Notes under the pieces: generated by a model
Told to the model about the DNA's origin: nothing
What the model saw: the letters and a program-made list of their open reading frames with translations, nothing else
Databases searched by the model: none
Shown: one piece after another, positions 53,747 to 63,140 of the stretch
Layout: each line of letters begins with the position of its first letter
How positions within the stretch are numbered: the first letter of the stretch is position 1
From: Paraburkholderia franconis
Lineage (GTDB): Bacteria; Pseudomonadota; Gammaproteobacteria; Burkholderiales; Burkholderiaceae
Assembly (NCBI RefSeq): GCF_009362735.1
Contig: NZ_WHNP01000005.1
Span: 62,001-126,000, forward strand
Length of the DNA: 64,000 bases
Direction of reading: 5' to 3'
Made by a program: the position numbers and the translations under genes

Positions 53747-55192
53747 CTACTCGGGCTGTCGGCGTTCGCGCATCAGGTCATGCAGGCTGCGCGCCGCGGG
53801 CTTCAGCGGTTCGCGGTGCTGCGTCCAGCCCATCTGGTTCTTCGGTGCGAACACGCGCAGGCGCGTCGCGGCCCAGCGCAGCATCCGGTAGGCGCGCGGA
53901 TGCGCGAATGCGCCGCTCCAGAAGCGCCACACGAACTGTTCCTCGCGGCTGAACTTCGCGCCCTGTCCACGCAACGGATGCGCGACCACTTCGTTCGGAT
54001 TGCGGTTCGCTTCCGTGCGTAGACGCACGAGCAGTTCGGGAATCGGAATGCGCACGGGGCACACTTCGCCGCATGCGCCGCACAGGCTCGATGCCGTCGG
54101 CAGATCGGCCGTTTCGTCGAGGCCCAGCAGATGCGGCGAAATGATCTTGCCGATCGGGCCCGGATACGTCGTGCCGTACGCATGTCCGCCGATGCGCGTA
54201 TAGACGGGGCAATGATTCATGCATGCGCCGCAGCGGATGCATTGCAGCGTCGCGCGCAACTGTTCGTCGGCGTAGGCCTGCGTGCGGCCGTTGTCGAGCA
54301 GCACGACATGCATCTCGCGCGGACCGTCGCGTTCGCCTTCGCGTCGCGGGCCCGTGATCAGATTGAAGTATGTCGTGATCGCCTGGCCCGTTGCGGAGCG
54401 CGTCAACAAGCTCGACAGCGGCACGATGTGCGATAGCTTCCCGACCACTTTCTCCATGCCCATGATCGCGATGTGCACGTCGGGCACGGTCGTGGACAGG
54501 CGTCCGTTGCCTTCGTTTTCGACGAGCCACAAAGTGCCCGTGTCGGCGGCGGCGAAGTTGACACCCGACAGGCCGATATCCGCATCGACGAACGCGCGCC
54601 GCAATGCGCGGCGGCCCGTCTGGATCAGTTCGTCGACATCTTCCGTATAGCGCGTGTCGGGAATGTGCGCTTCGAACAGCTCCGCGATGTCGGCCTTGGT
54701 CTTGTGAATCGCGGGCATCACGATATGCGACGGCTTTTCGTGCGCGAGTTGCACGATGTACTCGCCCATATCCGACTCGATGCAGTCGATGCCGCGCGCT
54801 TCGAGGTAATGGTTGAGCTCGATCTCCTCGCTCGCCATCGACTTGCCCTTGATCACGCGCTTCGCGTCATGTGCTTGCGCGATGCCGTGAATGATCGAGG
54901 TGGCGTCGGCGGCCGTTTCGGCCCAGTGCACGTGCACGCCGCGCGCCGTGAGCTTTTCTTCGAGCTGTACGAGCAGGTCGGGCAGGCGCGACAACGCATG
55001 ACGTCGCACCGCTTCGCCGAGATCGCGTAGATGCTGCAACTCGTCGTCGTCGGGAAACTGCGAGCGGCGCTTGGTTTGCAGAAAATCCATTGCGCCGCGA
55101 AAGCTGCTGCGCAGTTTCGAGTCGTCGAGCGCGGCACGCGCGCGCGCCTTGAAGTCCTGCGTCGGCACGAAGTGCATCGGGGTGGCGTTCAT
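53747..55192 (-). CDS. lutB: L-lactate oxidation iron-sulfur protein
   Basis: A 481-aa LutB/YkgF-type protein. An N-terminal LUD-like domain (VIKGKSMASEEIELNHYLE) precedes two 4Fe-4S motifs, CIRCGACMNHCPVY and CGACGEVCPVRIP. It should pass electrons from lactate to the chain. It overlaps the lutC stop (ATGA). Confidence 0.95.
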   Translation of the reverse strand: MNATPMHFVPTQDFKARARAALDDSKLRSSFRGAMDFLQTKRRSQFPDDDELQHLRDLGEAVRRHALSRLPDLLVQLEEKLTARGVHVHWAETAADATSIIHGIAQAHDAKRVIKGKSMASEEIELNHYLEARGIDCIESDMGEYIVQLAHEKPSHIVMPAIHKTKADIAELFEAHIPDTRYTEDVDELIQTGRRALRRAFVDADIGLSGVNFAAADTGTLWLVENEGNGRLSTTVPDVHIAIMGMEKVVGKLSHIVPLSSLLTRSATGQAITTYFNLITGPRREGERDGPREMHVVLLDNGRTQAYADEQLRATLQCIRCGACMNHCPVYTRIGGHAYGTTYPGPIGKIISPHLLGLDETADLPTASSLCGACGEVCPVRIPIPELLVRLRTEANRNPNEVVAHPLRGQGAKFSREEQFVWRFWSGAFAHPRAYRMLRWAATRLRVFAPKNQMGWTQHREPLKPAARSLHDLMRERRQPE

Positions 55193-55920
55193 GCGGCGTC
55201 TCCGTGCGTGTCGCTAGCGTTGTTGGCCTCGCGTTCGACGATCACGACCCACAGTTCGCGCGGACCATGCGCGCCGTAAGCGAGCGTCTGCTGGATATCG
55301 GACGTCTTCGACGGCCCGGAGACCAGCACGAGATTCGTCGGCATGCCGGCTTGCCACTGCTCGGCTCGCATCGCTGCATGCAGGTCCGTGTGCAGCGAAT
55401 CGGCGTAGACGAGTGCGATATGCAGCGGCGGCACGAGCGACATCGTGCGCGGCGAGCCCGCATCCGGCGAGACAATCAGCGTGCCCGTCGACGCAATGCC
55501 CGAGCGCGCGACCGTGAAGCCGGCGTCGATCGTTTCGAAAAGCTCGGCTTTCCAGTTTTCAATCGGCCGGTCGTAAGTGTGTGTCGCGACGGAGAGCGGC
55601 AACGCCCGTTGCAACGCCGCGCCTTCCGCACGCAACGTATCGAGCAGCACGCGCTTCGCGTTCGCATCGGCGAGCCGTTGCGCGATCAGCGCGGGCCATG
55701 TGCGCGCCGTCGCGCGAAACACCTCGGCATGCGAGGCGGCGAGCGCGGCCTGCATCGATTCGACTAGCGCATGCGTCGATAGCTCGACGGCCGGGCGCGC
55801 GGCGCGTCGGCGGTCGTAATGCAGATCGATGCGCGCGTCGAGACGCTTCAGTTCGTCGCTGGAAACGTCGGTGGGCGCGGCCGCGCGCAACCGTCCGAGC
55901 ATGCGTTCGCGCGCATTCAT
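55189..55920 (-). CDS. lutC: lactate utilization protein C (LUD domain)
   Basis: A 243-aa LUD-domain protein: FTVARSGIASTGTLIVSPD and SGPSKTSDIQ are the family motifs. It is the third component of LutABC. The start overlaps the lutA stop (ATGA) and the stop overlaps the lutB start, so translation is coupled. It begins MNARERMLGRLRAA. Confidence 0.95.
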   Translation of the reverse strand: MNARERMLGRLRAAAPTDVSSDELKRLDARIDLHYDRRRAARPAVELSTHALVESMQAALAASHAEVFRATARTWPALIAQRLADANAKRVLLDTLRAEGAALQRALPLSVATHTYDRPIENWKAELFETIDAGFTVARSGIASTGTLIVSPDAGSPRTMSLVPPLHIALVYADSLHTDLHAAMRAEQWQAGMPTNLVLVSGPSKTSDIQQTLAYGAHGPRELWVVIVEREANNASDTHGDAA

Positions 55921-56717
55921 GCCTTGCCTCCGTTGCCCTCGTTGCGAGCCGTGGAGCTTTGCGTGCGCCGCCACAGGAAGCTCGCGAGATGTTCGACTTC
56001 GATGGGCGCGCCCTGGTGGCGTGCCGCGTGTCCGATGTTCAGCAGACAACCGCAGTCGGCGGAAACGATCCGCTCGCAGCCCGTCGCGCAAGCGGAGGCC
56101 ACCTTGTCGCGCACCATCGCGCCCGAGATGTCGGGATGCTTCAACGAAAACGTGCCGCCAAAACCGCAGCATTCCGATTCGCGTTCGTGCTCGATGCGCG
56201 TGACGCCCGGCAACGCATCGACGAGTTCGACGCCATGCACGCGCGTGCCCATTTCGCGCCGCGCCGCGCACGAGGTATGCAGCACGACGCGTTCAGCGGG
56301 CGCGTCAGTGGTGGAGGGGAGCTCGATATGCAGCACGCGCAGCAGGAATTCGCTCAGCTCGTACACGCGCTCGCCAAGCTCGCGCGCTCTTTCCGCTAGC
56401 GCCGGTTCGTCGGCGAAGAGCTTCGGCCAGTGATGGCGCATCATGCCCGCGCATGAACCCGACGGCACGATGACGGGCCACGGCTTCGCGAATAGATCCA
56501 GCTGGGCGCGCGCGACATCGCGCGCCTGTTCGGGATTGCCGCTGCTATACGCGGGCTGGCCGCAGCAGCTTTGCTCCTGAGGAAAGTGCACCACGAGCCC
56601 TTCGCGTTCGAGCAGCCTGACGGCGTCGAGTCCGGCTTCTGGCACGAACAGATCGACGAGGCAGGTCGCGAACAGATAGACGTCGCGCGTGGCCGCCGGA
56701 TATTGCCTTTCCTTCAT
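55917..56717 (-). CDS. lutA: lactate utilization Fe-S protein A
   Basis: A 266-aa CCG-domain protein of the GlpC/HdrB type. EQSCCGQPAY, SGSCAGMMR, ESECCGFGG and SADCGCLLNIG are the two cysteine-rich repeats. It works with LutB and LutC to oxidise L-lactate to pyruvate. It is the first gene of the operon and faces lldR. Confidence 0.95.
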   Translation of the reverse strand: MKERQYPAATRDVYLFATCLVDLFVPEAGLDAVRLLEREGLVVHFPQEQSCCGQPAYSSGNPEQARDVARAQLDLFAKPWPVIVPSGSCAGMMRHHWPKLFADEPALAERARELGERVYELSEFLLRVLHIELPSTTDAPAERVVLHTSCAARREMGTRVHGVELVDALPGVTRIEHERESECCGFGGTFSLKHPDISGAMVRDKVASACATGCERIVSADCGCLLNIGHAARHQGAPIEVEHLASFLWRRTQSSTARNEGNGGKA

Positions 56718-56828
56718 ATCTCGCTCCAGAATGCGTCCGTTTTTTGCGTTGCCTGCATTTGCATGCGGCTTTCGCGGATCGCTTGCATCGTTGGCGCATG
56801 ATTCCGAAATCTGCGCGACAATTCAAAT

Positions 56829-56839
56829 TGGTTGGACCA
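56829..56839. promoter_or_regulatory. LldR/FadR-type operator O1
   Basis: TGGTTGGACCA fits TNGT-N3-ACNA of FadR-family regulators. It sits 30 bp before the lldR ATG and 112 bp before lutA, in the shared promoter region. Confidence 0.7.
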
Positions 56840-56868
56840 CTGGACGCGATTCAAGCAGGGGAAACCGC

Positions 56869-57579
56869 ATGGCGACGGGGACGAGAAGCAGGGGCAGGGT
56901 GGAAGGCGTGATGCGCAAGATGGAAACGGCGCTGCTCGACGGCACGTGGCCGCCGGGTTCGCGCCTGCCCGCCGAGCGCGCGCTCGCCGGGCTGTACGAC
57001 GTGTCGCGCAACACGGTGCGCGAGGCGATCCAGCGGCTCGCGGCGCGCGGTCTGTTGCAGAGCCGGCGCGGCGCGGGCGTGTTCGCGACGGATCAGCTGC
57101 GCGCGGGCATCGCGTCGCCGTGGGGTCAGCTGGTCGCCGATCATCCCGTGCTGCGCGACGACATTCTGGAATTCCGCCGCGTGCTGGAAGGCGCGACCGC
57201 CTATTTCGCGGCGATGCGCGCGAGTTCCGCCGACATCAAGCGCATCCGTTCGCTGATGCGCGAGCTGGAGCGCTCGCACGCGTGCGACGACAAGGAAAGT
57301 GAAGCCGCCGCCGATGCGCAACTGCACGACGCCATCGCGCTCGCGTCGCACAACACGATGTTCCTGCATCTGCATACGAGCGTGCTCGGCATGCTGCGCG
57401 AGCACATCACGATCAGTGGCACGGACGTGCGCTTGCGCGGCCGCGAGGCATCCGGGCAACTGCTGGTCCAGCATCGCGCGGTCTGCGACGCGATCTGCAC
57501 GCGGCGCCCGGAAGAAGCGCGCACGGCCATGCACACGCATATCGACTACGTGCGCAGCATTCGCGATCGGGAGGATTGA
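56869..57579 (+). CDS. lldR: FadR-subfamily GntR regulator of lactate use
   Basis: A 236-aa repressor with a winged helix (SRLPAERALAGLYDVSRNTVREAIQRL) and an FCD effector domain (LEFRRVLEGATAYFAAMRA, LHDAIALASHN, metal-binding His residues). It likely senses L-lactate and controls lutACB-lldP. AGGGGAAA lies 6 nt before the ATG. The in-frame extension upstream runs through the operator. Confidence 0.92.
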   Translation: MATGTRSRGRVEGVMRKMETALLDGTWPPGSRLPAERALAGLYDVSRNTVREAIQRLAARGLLQSRRGAGVFATDQLRAGIASPWGQLVADHPVLRDDILEFRRVLEGATAYFAAMRASSADIKRIRSLMRELERSHACDDKESEAAADAQLHDAIALASHNTMFLHLHTSVLGMLREHITISGTDVRLRGREASGQLLVQHRAVCDAICTRRPEEARTAMHTHIDYVRSIRDRED

Positions 57580-57601
57580 GTCGAAGCCGGCGCTCGAAAA
57601 C

Positions 57602-57612
57602 TGGTCCAACCA
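57602..57612. promoter_or_regulatory. second LldR-type operator O2 downstream of lldR
   Basis: TGGTCCAACCA is the exact reverse complement of the operator core before lldR. It lies 22 bp after the lldR stop, 773 bp from O1. Confidence 0.65.
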
Positions 57613-57650
57613 GATTCGCGCGACGCTGCATCCGTCGCGCGTCGGGCATG

Positions 57651-59225
57651 TCAGGCGGCTTCGGCAACCTGGAACGCGTCGACGGAAGTCTTCAGCCGCC
57701 CTGCCTGCTCGGTCAGCGAATGCGCGGCAGCCGCCGCCTGTTCGACGAGCGCCGCGTTTTCCTGCGTGAGGCTGTCCATCTGCGTGACGGCGTGATTGAC
57801 CTGATCGATGCCCGCGCTCTGCTCGGCCGCCGCAGCGGCGATTTCCTGCATCACGCTCGTCACGCTCGCGATCGCGTCGCGTGCCTGTTCGATCGTCGTG
57901 CCCGTGCGCTCGACGAGGCCCGCGCCGTTGCCGACCTTGTCGACGGCGCGGCTGATCAGTTGGCGCACTTCCTTCGCGGCGCCCGCGCTGCGATGCGCGA
58001 GCGTGCGAACCTCGCCCGCGACGACCGCGAAGCCGCGTCCCTGTTCGCCCGCGCGCGCGGCTTCGACGGCTGCGTTCAGCGCGAGGATATTCGTCTGGAA
58101 CGCGATGCTCTCGATCACCGCGATCACATCGACCATCTTCTGCGATTCGGTGGAAATGTCGCGCATGGTCGACACGGCCTCGCCGACCATCTCGCTGCCT
58201 TCGTTCGCGATCCGCGCGGCGCGCTCCGCGAGTTCGCTCGCGGTCTTGGCGTTCTCGGCCGTCTGACGGACCATCGACGTCATCTGCTCCATGCTCGCCG
58301 CCGTCTCCTGCAACGACGCCGCCTGGTTTTCGGTGCGCGACGACAGGTCCGCATTGCCGCTCGCGATTTCATGCGCGCCCGTCGCGACGTGATCGGCGGC
58401 ATGCTTGATCGCGCGGATCGTGTCCGTCAACGTGTCGCGCATGCGGCGTATCTCGCGCAACAGGCTCTGTTCGTCGTTGTGGCGCGTGTCGATCGAAACG
58501 GTCAGGTCGCCGACGGCGATCGCATTCGCGACATCGGCCGCATAGCCGGGATCGCCGCCTATCGTGCGTTGAATGCTGCGGTTCGTGAGCGCGACGAGCG
58601 CGACGAGCAGCAGTGCAATGCCGATGAACACCGCACCGATCCAATACAGCGAGCGCATGAACGCGGCGTCGATATCGTCGACATAGGCGCCCGTCGCGAT
58701 GATCCAGTCCCACGGCGCGAAGCGCACGACATAGCCGATCTTGGCGACGGCTTCCGCCGGTCCCGACGAGGACGCGGACTTCGAATGCGGAAACACGTAG
58801 TCGACGAAGCCGCCTTCGGGCGACTGCGCGACCTTCGCGAAGCTCACGTAGTGATGGCGGCCGTCGGCGTCGGCGGTGCCCGCGAGATCCTTGCCGTTGA
58901 TCGCGGGCTTGATCGGATGCATGACCATGCGCGGCGTCGAATCGATCACGAGGAAGTAGCCGTCCTCGCCGTAACGGACTTCGCGCAGGCGGTCGAGCGC
59001 CTGCTTGCGGGCGTCGGCCTCGCTCATCTTGCCGTTCTGCGCGAGCGCCGCGTATTCCTTGACCAGCGACAGGCCGACATGCGCGACGTTGACCAGATCG
59101 TTCTTTCGTTCCTCGATGCGCGTCTCGCGCGACAGCCATGCCGCCGACAACGACACCAGCAACAACGCGATCAGGCTGATGACGAGCGGCAACCACAGTT
59201 TCTGGGTAAAACTCAACTTCAGCAT
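57651..59225 (-). CDS. methyl-accepting chemotaxis protein with single Cache
   Basis: Chemoreceptor of 524 aa: TM1, a periplasmic sCache_2-like domain ([35 protein letters not shown]), TM2, HAMP and a signalling domain with the hairpin EFQTN-type tip ([25 protein letters not shown]). GAGAGG lies 7 nt before the ATG. It converges on lldR. sCache receptors often bind organic acids, so a lactate or pyruvate ligand is worth considering; inferred from context. Confidence 0.93.
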   Translation of the reverse strand: MLKLSFTQKLWLPLVISLIALLLVSLSAAWLSRETRIEERKNDLVNVAHVGLSLVKEYAALAQNGKMSEADARKQALDRLREVRYGEDGYFLVIDSTPRMVMHPIKPAINGKDLAGTADADGRHHYVSFAKVAQSPEGGFVDYVFPHSKSASSSGPAEAVAKIGYVVRFAPWDWIIATGAYVDDIDAAFMRSLYWIGAVFIGIALLLVALVALTNRSIQRTIGGDPGYAADVANAIAVGDLTVSIDTRHNDEQSLLREIRRMRDTLTDTIRAIKHAADHVATGAHEIASGNADLSSRTENQAASLQETAASMEQMTSMVRQTAENAKTASELAERAARIANEGSEMVGEAVSTMRDISTESQKMVDVIAVIESIAFQTNILALNAAVEAARAGEQGRGFAVVAGEVRTLAHRSAGAAKEVRQLISRAVDKVGNGAGLVERTGTTIEQARDAIASVTSVMQEIAAAAAEQSAGIDQVNHAVTQMDSLTQENAALVEQAAAAAHSLTEQAGRLKTSVDAFQVAEAA

Positions 59226-59381
59226 TGGGACGCCTCTCAGAGTGGGCGATTCTTAAAATGGGCGCGCTGAGGAACGTGACACGCGCATGTCTCCGCCTGA
59301 TATATCGACCAATGTTGCCGTCACTTGTGTAGTGGGAAACCCTGCTACCGGGCAGGGATGCGGATAGGGGCGCGCGGTTTG

Positions 59382-60305
59382 TCAGCGGGCGTCGAAGCGC
59401 GCGGCGAGCCGTCTTTCGCGAAACGCGCCGACGATGAAGTCGATGAACACACGTGTCTTCGCGGGCAGCAGTTTGCGATTCGGGTAGTAGAGCGTGAGCG
59501 GGCTCAGTTCCCCGTGCCAGCCGGGCAGCAGCCGCACGAGCTTGCCGTTCTCGAGCCACGGCGCGGCATGCGGCGTCGGCAGGAACGCGATGCCGAGCCC
59601 TTGCATCGCGGCATGCGCCATTGCTTCCGGGTCGTCGAAGATCATGCGGACGCGGCATTCCGCGAGCGCCTCTTCGCCGATCTGGTTACGCATGGTCCAC
59701 GCGCGCACGCGGCCCGTGGTGCTCGAGCGGCGCGCGATGCCGTCCAGTTCGGCCAGCCCGGATGGATGCGCGGGCATCGGCCTTCCCGCCATATACGCCG
59801 GCGACGCCGCGATGATCACGCACGGCCGCGCCAGCTCGCGTGCGATCACGCCTTGCGTCAGTTCGATTCCGCCGCCGATCGCGGCATCGAAGCCGCCCGC
59901 GATCAGGTCGACGGCGCGGTTGTCGAAGTGCCAGTCGGGCACGATGTCGGGATAGCGCTGCAGGAATTCGCCGAGCAGCGGCACCAGATACTCGCGCCCG
60001 AACGCGACGGCCATGCTCACCTTCAGCATGCCCGATGGCTTGCCGTCGTGCTGCGCGGCCCGTTCGAACGCATCCTGCAGGCTCGTGAACGGCCCGCTCG
60101 CGTCGGCCCACAGCTGCTCGCCGGCCGGCGTCATCGTGAGCTTGCGGGTGCTGCAATGAAAGAGCCGCGCGCCCAGATGCGCTTCGAGCCGCGCGATGTT
60201 CTTGCTGACGGCGGCGGGCGTGAGGCCGAGCCGCCGCGCCGCAGCCGAAAAGCTGCCCGTTTCGGCCGTCTGGATGAACGATTCGATGAGATTGAGCGCT
60301 TCCAT
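59382..60305 (-). CDS. LysR-type regulator
   Basis: A 307-aa LTTR with the N-terminal helix-turn-helix (FSAAARRLGLTPAAVSKNIARLE) and a type-2 periplasmic-binding effector domain. RGIAFLP-like GLGIAFLPTPHAAPWLENGKL fits the CrgA/DsdC-like group that controls a neighbouring SDR gene. It is divergent from the SDR gene at 60421. Confidence 0.9.
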   Translation of the reverse strand: MEALNLIESFIQTAETGSFSAAARRLGLTPAAVSKNIARLEAHLGARLFHCSTRKLTMTPAGEQLWADASGPFTSLQDAFERAAQHDGKPSGMLKVSMAVAFGREYLVPLLGEFLQRYPDIVPDWHFDNRAVDLIAGGFDAAIGGGIELTQGVIARELARPCVIIAASPAYMAGRPMPAHPSGLAELDGIARRSSTTGRVRAWTMRNQIGEEALAECRVRMIFDDPEAMAHAAMQGLGIAFLPTPHAAPWLENGKLVRLLPGWHGELSPLTLYYPNRKLLPAKTRVFIDFIVGAFRERRLAARFDAR

Positions 60306-60420
60306 CGCGATGTCGGCTTATACCTGTGGTTGAAACTGTTAGTCCACATTCGATCCTACCGATATGTGAATCCGCTTGCCATACTCCACTCACTTCAACA
60401 TCACACATGGAGCACACAAC
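60306..60420. promoter_or_regulatory. shared LysR/SDR promoter region
   Basis: In 115 bp between the divergent genes, TGTGG (60325-60329) and CCACA (60344-60348) form a spaced dyad that could be the regulator's binding site. The assignment is tentative. Confidence 0.35.
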
Positions 60421-61164
60421 ATGAGCACGAATCTGCAAGGCAAGATCGCTTTCGTCACGGGCGGCGCGCGCGGCATCGGCGCGGCCGTGGTACGCCGGCT
60501 CGCCAGCGAGGGCGCGACGGTGGCTTTCACGTATCACAGTTCGGCTGCGGGCGCGAACGACCTGGTCGCGAGCGTCGAGAAGGCGGGCGGCCGCGCAGTT
60601 GCCGTCAAGGCCGATGTCGCGGACCCCGCTTCGCTGACCAATGCGATCAACGAGACGGCGCGCCAGCTCGGCAAGATCGACATCCTCGTCAATAACGCCG
60701 GCGTGCTGCGTCTCGGCACGATCGACACGTTCTCGCTCGAGGATTTCGACGCGACCTTGCAGGTGAACGTGCGCGCCGTGTTCGTCGCGTCGAAGGCCGT
60801 GCTGCCGCACATGGGGCAGGGCGGGCGGATCGTCAACATCGGCAGTTGCAACGCCGAGCGCATTCCGTTCGCGGGCGGCGCCGCGTACGCGATGAGCAAG
60901 TCGGCGCTGCAAGGTCTCGTGCAAGGTCTCGCGCGCGATCTGGGGCCGAAGGGCATCACCGTCAACAACGTGCAGCCCGGTCCGACCGATACCGACATGA
61001 ACCCCGAGACGAGCGAGTTCGCCGCTTCGCTGCATGGTCTGATGGCGATCGGCCGTCATGCGCGTCCCGAGGAAATCGCGGGCATGGTCGCGTATGTCGC
61101 GAGCCCGGAAGCGGGATTCGTGACGGGCGCAAGCCTTACGATCGACGGTGGCTTCAACGCCTGA
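60421..61164 (+). CDS. SDR family oxidoreductase
   Basis: A classical short-chain dehydrogenase, 247 aa. TGGARGIG at 14-21 is the cofactor motif, NNAGV follows, catalytic Ser in IGSCNAERI, and YAMSK as YxxxK. GRHARPEEIAGMV and TGASLTIDGGFNA end it. It is close to 3-oxoacyl-ACP reductase FabG-like enzymes; the substrate is unknown. GGAG lies 8 nt before the ATG. Confidence 0.92.
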   Translation: MSTNLQGKIAFVTGGARGIGAAVVRRLASEGATVAFTYHSSAAGANDLVASVEKAGGRAVAVKADVADPASLTNAINETARQLGKIDILVNNAGVLRLGTIDTFSLEDFDATLQVNVRAVFVASKAVLPHMGQGGRIVNIGSCNAERIPFAGGAAYAMSKSALQGLVQGLARDLGPKGITVNNVQPGPTDTDMNPETSEFAASLHGLMAIGRHARPEEIAGMVAYVASPEAGFVTGASLTIDGGFNA

Positions 61165-61175
61165 TCGACTGAGCA

Positions 61176-61210
61176 GGGCCGTCCGCGGGCGACGCGGACG
61201 GCCCGTTTCA
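61176..61210 (+). terminator. terminator-like hairpin after the SDR gene
   Basis: A perfect 12-bp GC-rich stem (61176-61187 with 61193-61204) with a 5-nt loop follows the SDR stop by 11 nt. The T tract is weak (GTTTCATC). Confidence 0.65.
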
Positions 61211-61285
61211 TCATGCATGGCGTCGCATCGGCGCGTGCGCTCGCGCCGCGCCGTCGGCGAGCCGTACTTCTTCACCAGTCAAAAC

Positions 61286-61326
61286 TCTCCCGTCAAAAAG
61301 CCGTCAAGCAGCCGTCAAGCGGCTGT
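61286..61326 (+). repeat. short GCCGTCAA-type tandem repeat
   Basis: CCGTCAAAAA, GCCGTCAAGCA and GCCGTCAAGCG follow each other between the SDR gene and the transporter gene. It is non-coding and its meaning is unclear. Confidence 0.4.
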
Positions 61327-61394
61327 CACGTAACGCGAGTGCCGCAAGCTCATGTCAGAATGGCGCTTTCGTGGACCCCACCCTCGAAACGCAC

Positions 61395-62429
61395 ATGAAT
61401 CTGAACCTGGCGCCCGCCACGTATGGGGCCGACCGCTCCGGCCTCGTCTGCGGCTTTCGTTTTGCTCCCGACAAGCCCGGCATTGCTCTCGATGCCGACT
61501 CCGCCGCCGAATGGCTCGACGAGGTTGCGAAGGCACCGAACGCGAATCCGGTCGAGTTCCTGTGGCTCCATTTCAATCTCGCGCATGTGTCGAGCGAACG
61601 CTGGATGCGCACGCATCTCGACCTGCCCGAAAGCTTTTTCGAAGCGTTTCGCGAAGGCTCGCACTCGACGCGCATCGAGCATCAGTACGGCGCGCTGCTC
61701 GCCGTCGTCAACGATGTGATGTACGACTTCGAGCAGACGCCTTCCGACATCTCGACGCTCTGGGTCTACACGCACAAGCGCATCATGGTCACGGCGCGCC
61801 TGAAGCAGCTGCGCTCCGTCGACCGGCTGCGCGCGTCGGTGCGCAACGGGGAGAGCTTTGATACGGCGGCCGAACTGCTGATCCATCTGCTGCGCGATCA
61901 GGCCGACCTGCTCGTCGAGATCGTGCGTAGAACGAGCATCGAAGTGGACCGCGTCGAAGATCATTTCCTGTCGCTGCGCGCGTATGAGAGCCGTCGCGAT
62001 CTCGGCGCGATGCGGCGCGTGCTCGTGCGTCTGCAAAGGCTGCTCGCGCCGGAGCCCGGATCAATCTTTCGTCTGCTGGTGCGGCCGCCCGCGTGGCTGT
62101 TGCCCGCCGACGTCCAGAGCCTGCGCGATTCGACGGAAGAGTTCTCGCTGGTGCTCGGCGATCTGTCCGGCCTCGCGGAGCGCATCAAGCTGCTGCAGGA
62201 AGAAATCGCCGCGCGCCTGAACGAGCAGACCAACCGCACGCTGTTCACGCTGACCATCGTCACGGTGCTCGCGCTACCCATCAATATCATCGCGGGGCTG
62301 TTCGGGATGAACGTCGGCGGCATTCCGCTCGCGGAGAACAAGCACGGCTTCTGGATGATGGTGCTGCTCGTCGTCAGCTTCACGCTGCTCGCGGGCTGGT
62401 GGGGGTTGCGGCGCCGCATGCCGCGCTGA
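61395..62429 (+). CDS. zntB: CorA/ZntB-type divalent cation transporter
   Basis: Inner-membrane protein of 344 aa with a long cytoplasmic alpha/beta domain and two C-terminal helices. The pore-entry motif GMNVGG follows TM1 (LPINIIAGLFGMNVGG), the CorA superfamily GxN signature. Acidic and helical content and overall length fit ZntB. ATG 61395 is used; a GTG 8 codons earlier is equally possible and neither has a Shine-Dalgarno. The metal is Zn2+ or a relative. Confidence 0.86.
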   Translation: MNLNLAPATYGADRSGLVCGFRFAPDKPGIALDADSAAEWLDEVAKAPNANPVEFLWLHFNLAHVSSERWMRTHLDLPESFFEAFREGSHSTRIEHQYGALLAVVNDVMYDFEQTPSDISTLWVYTHKRIMVTARLKQLRSVDRLRASVRNGESFDTAAELLIHLLRDQADLLVEIVRRTSIEVDRVEDHFLSLRAYESRRDLGAMRRVLVRLQRLLAPEPGSIFRLLVRPPAWLLPADVQSLRDSTEEFSLVLGDLSGLAERIKLLQEEIAARLNEQTNRTLFTLTIVTVLALPINIIAGLFGMNVGGIPLAENKHGFWMMVLLVVSFTLLAGWWGLRRRMPR

Positions 62430-62583
62430 GTGTGCTGAGTGTGCTGAGCATGGCGCACGTGGCCCGCGCGGCACTCGAAAACGCGTCCCCTTGACAAATG
62501 GATCGCAAAGGCCGGGGGTAAAATCGTGGGCCGTTCGAGAGGAACGACACTGCACGCTGGACGCCCGTTTCAGGAGGCATGAC

Positions 62584-62892
62584 ATGGCAAAGCTCGTCGC
62601 GCTGTACAACGTACCCGCAGACCGCAACGCATTCGACGCCTATTACTTCGAGAAACACGTACCGCTCGCCAAATCCATTCCGGGCCTGCGCCGCTATGAA
62701 GTGAGCGTGGGGCCCGTCGCGAGCGCGAAAGGCGAATCGCCGTACGCACTCGCCGCAATCCTCAGCTTCGACAGCTTCGACGCGCTTCAACAGGCGATGA
62801 CCACGCCCGAAGCGGCGGCGACCACCGCCGACCTGCAGAACTTCGCGCAGGCAGGCGTCGAACTGCTCGTGTTCGACACGAAGGAGGTCTGA
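62584..62892 (+). CDS. EthD family protein
   Basis: A 102-aa dimeric alpha/beta-barrel-like protein: LVALYNVPADRNAFDAYYFEKHVPLAKSIPGLRRYEV (residues 4-40, abridged) is typical of EthD, with FDSFDALQQAM and AGVELLVFDTKEV after. AGGAGG lies 7 nt before the ATG. EthD proteins assist catabolic oxidations; this one lies upstream of a sugar-acid dehydratase. Confidence 0.88.
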   Translation: MAKLVALYNVPADRNAFDAYYFEKHVPLAKSIPGLRRYEVSVGPVASAKGESPYALAAILSFDSFDALQQAMTTPEAAATTADLQNFAQAGVELLVFDTKEV

Positions 62893-63026
62893 CGCGGAAC
62901 GCGCCGCGCTGCGCGTTCGCGTCGTGCGTCGTACGCCGCGTGTCTATGCCGCTCGCGGCCTTGCTCCGCGCACGCCCATTTTTTGCAGGCTGCATCTACG
63001 TGTAATCCCTGGCGGACTGCTCCGGA

Positions 63027-63040
63027 TGATAACGCTACCA
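63027..63040. promoter_or_regulatory. LacI-family operator O1
   Basis: TGATAACGCTACCA is a near-palindrome with the central CG typical of LacI/GalR operators. It lies 101 bp before the dehydratase start. Confidence 0.6.
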
Positions 63041-63115
63041 TCCGTTCATCCCATCGTCATCGATCCGCACAGAAAGAACGCCCGTCGCGTCCGCGCGCTT
63101 TGCTTCGAGCGGAAA

Positions 63116-63129
63116 TGATAGCGTTACCA
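63116..63129. promoter_or_regulatory. LacI-family operator O2 at the start of the dehydratase
   Basis: TGATAGCGTTACCA matches O1 at 12 of 14 positions and abuts the Shine-Dalgarno (AAGGAG). Binding here would block the transcript. Confidence 0.6.
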
Positions 63130-63140
63130 AGGAGACTCAT

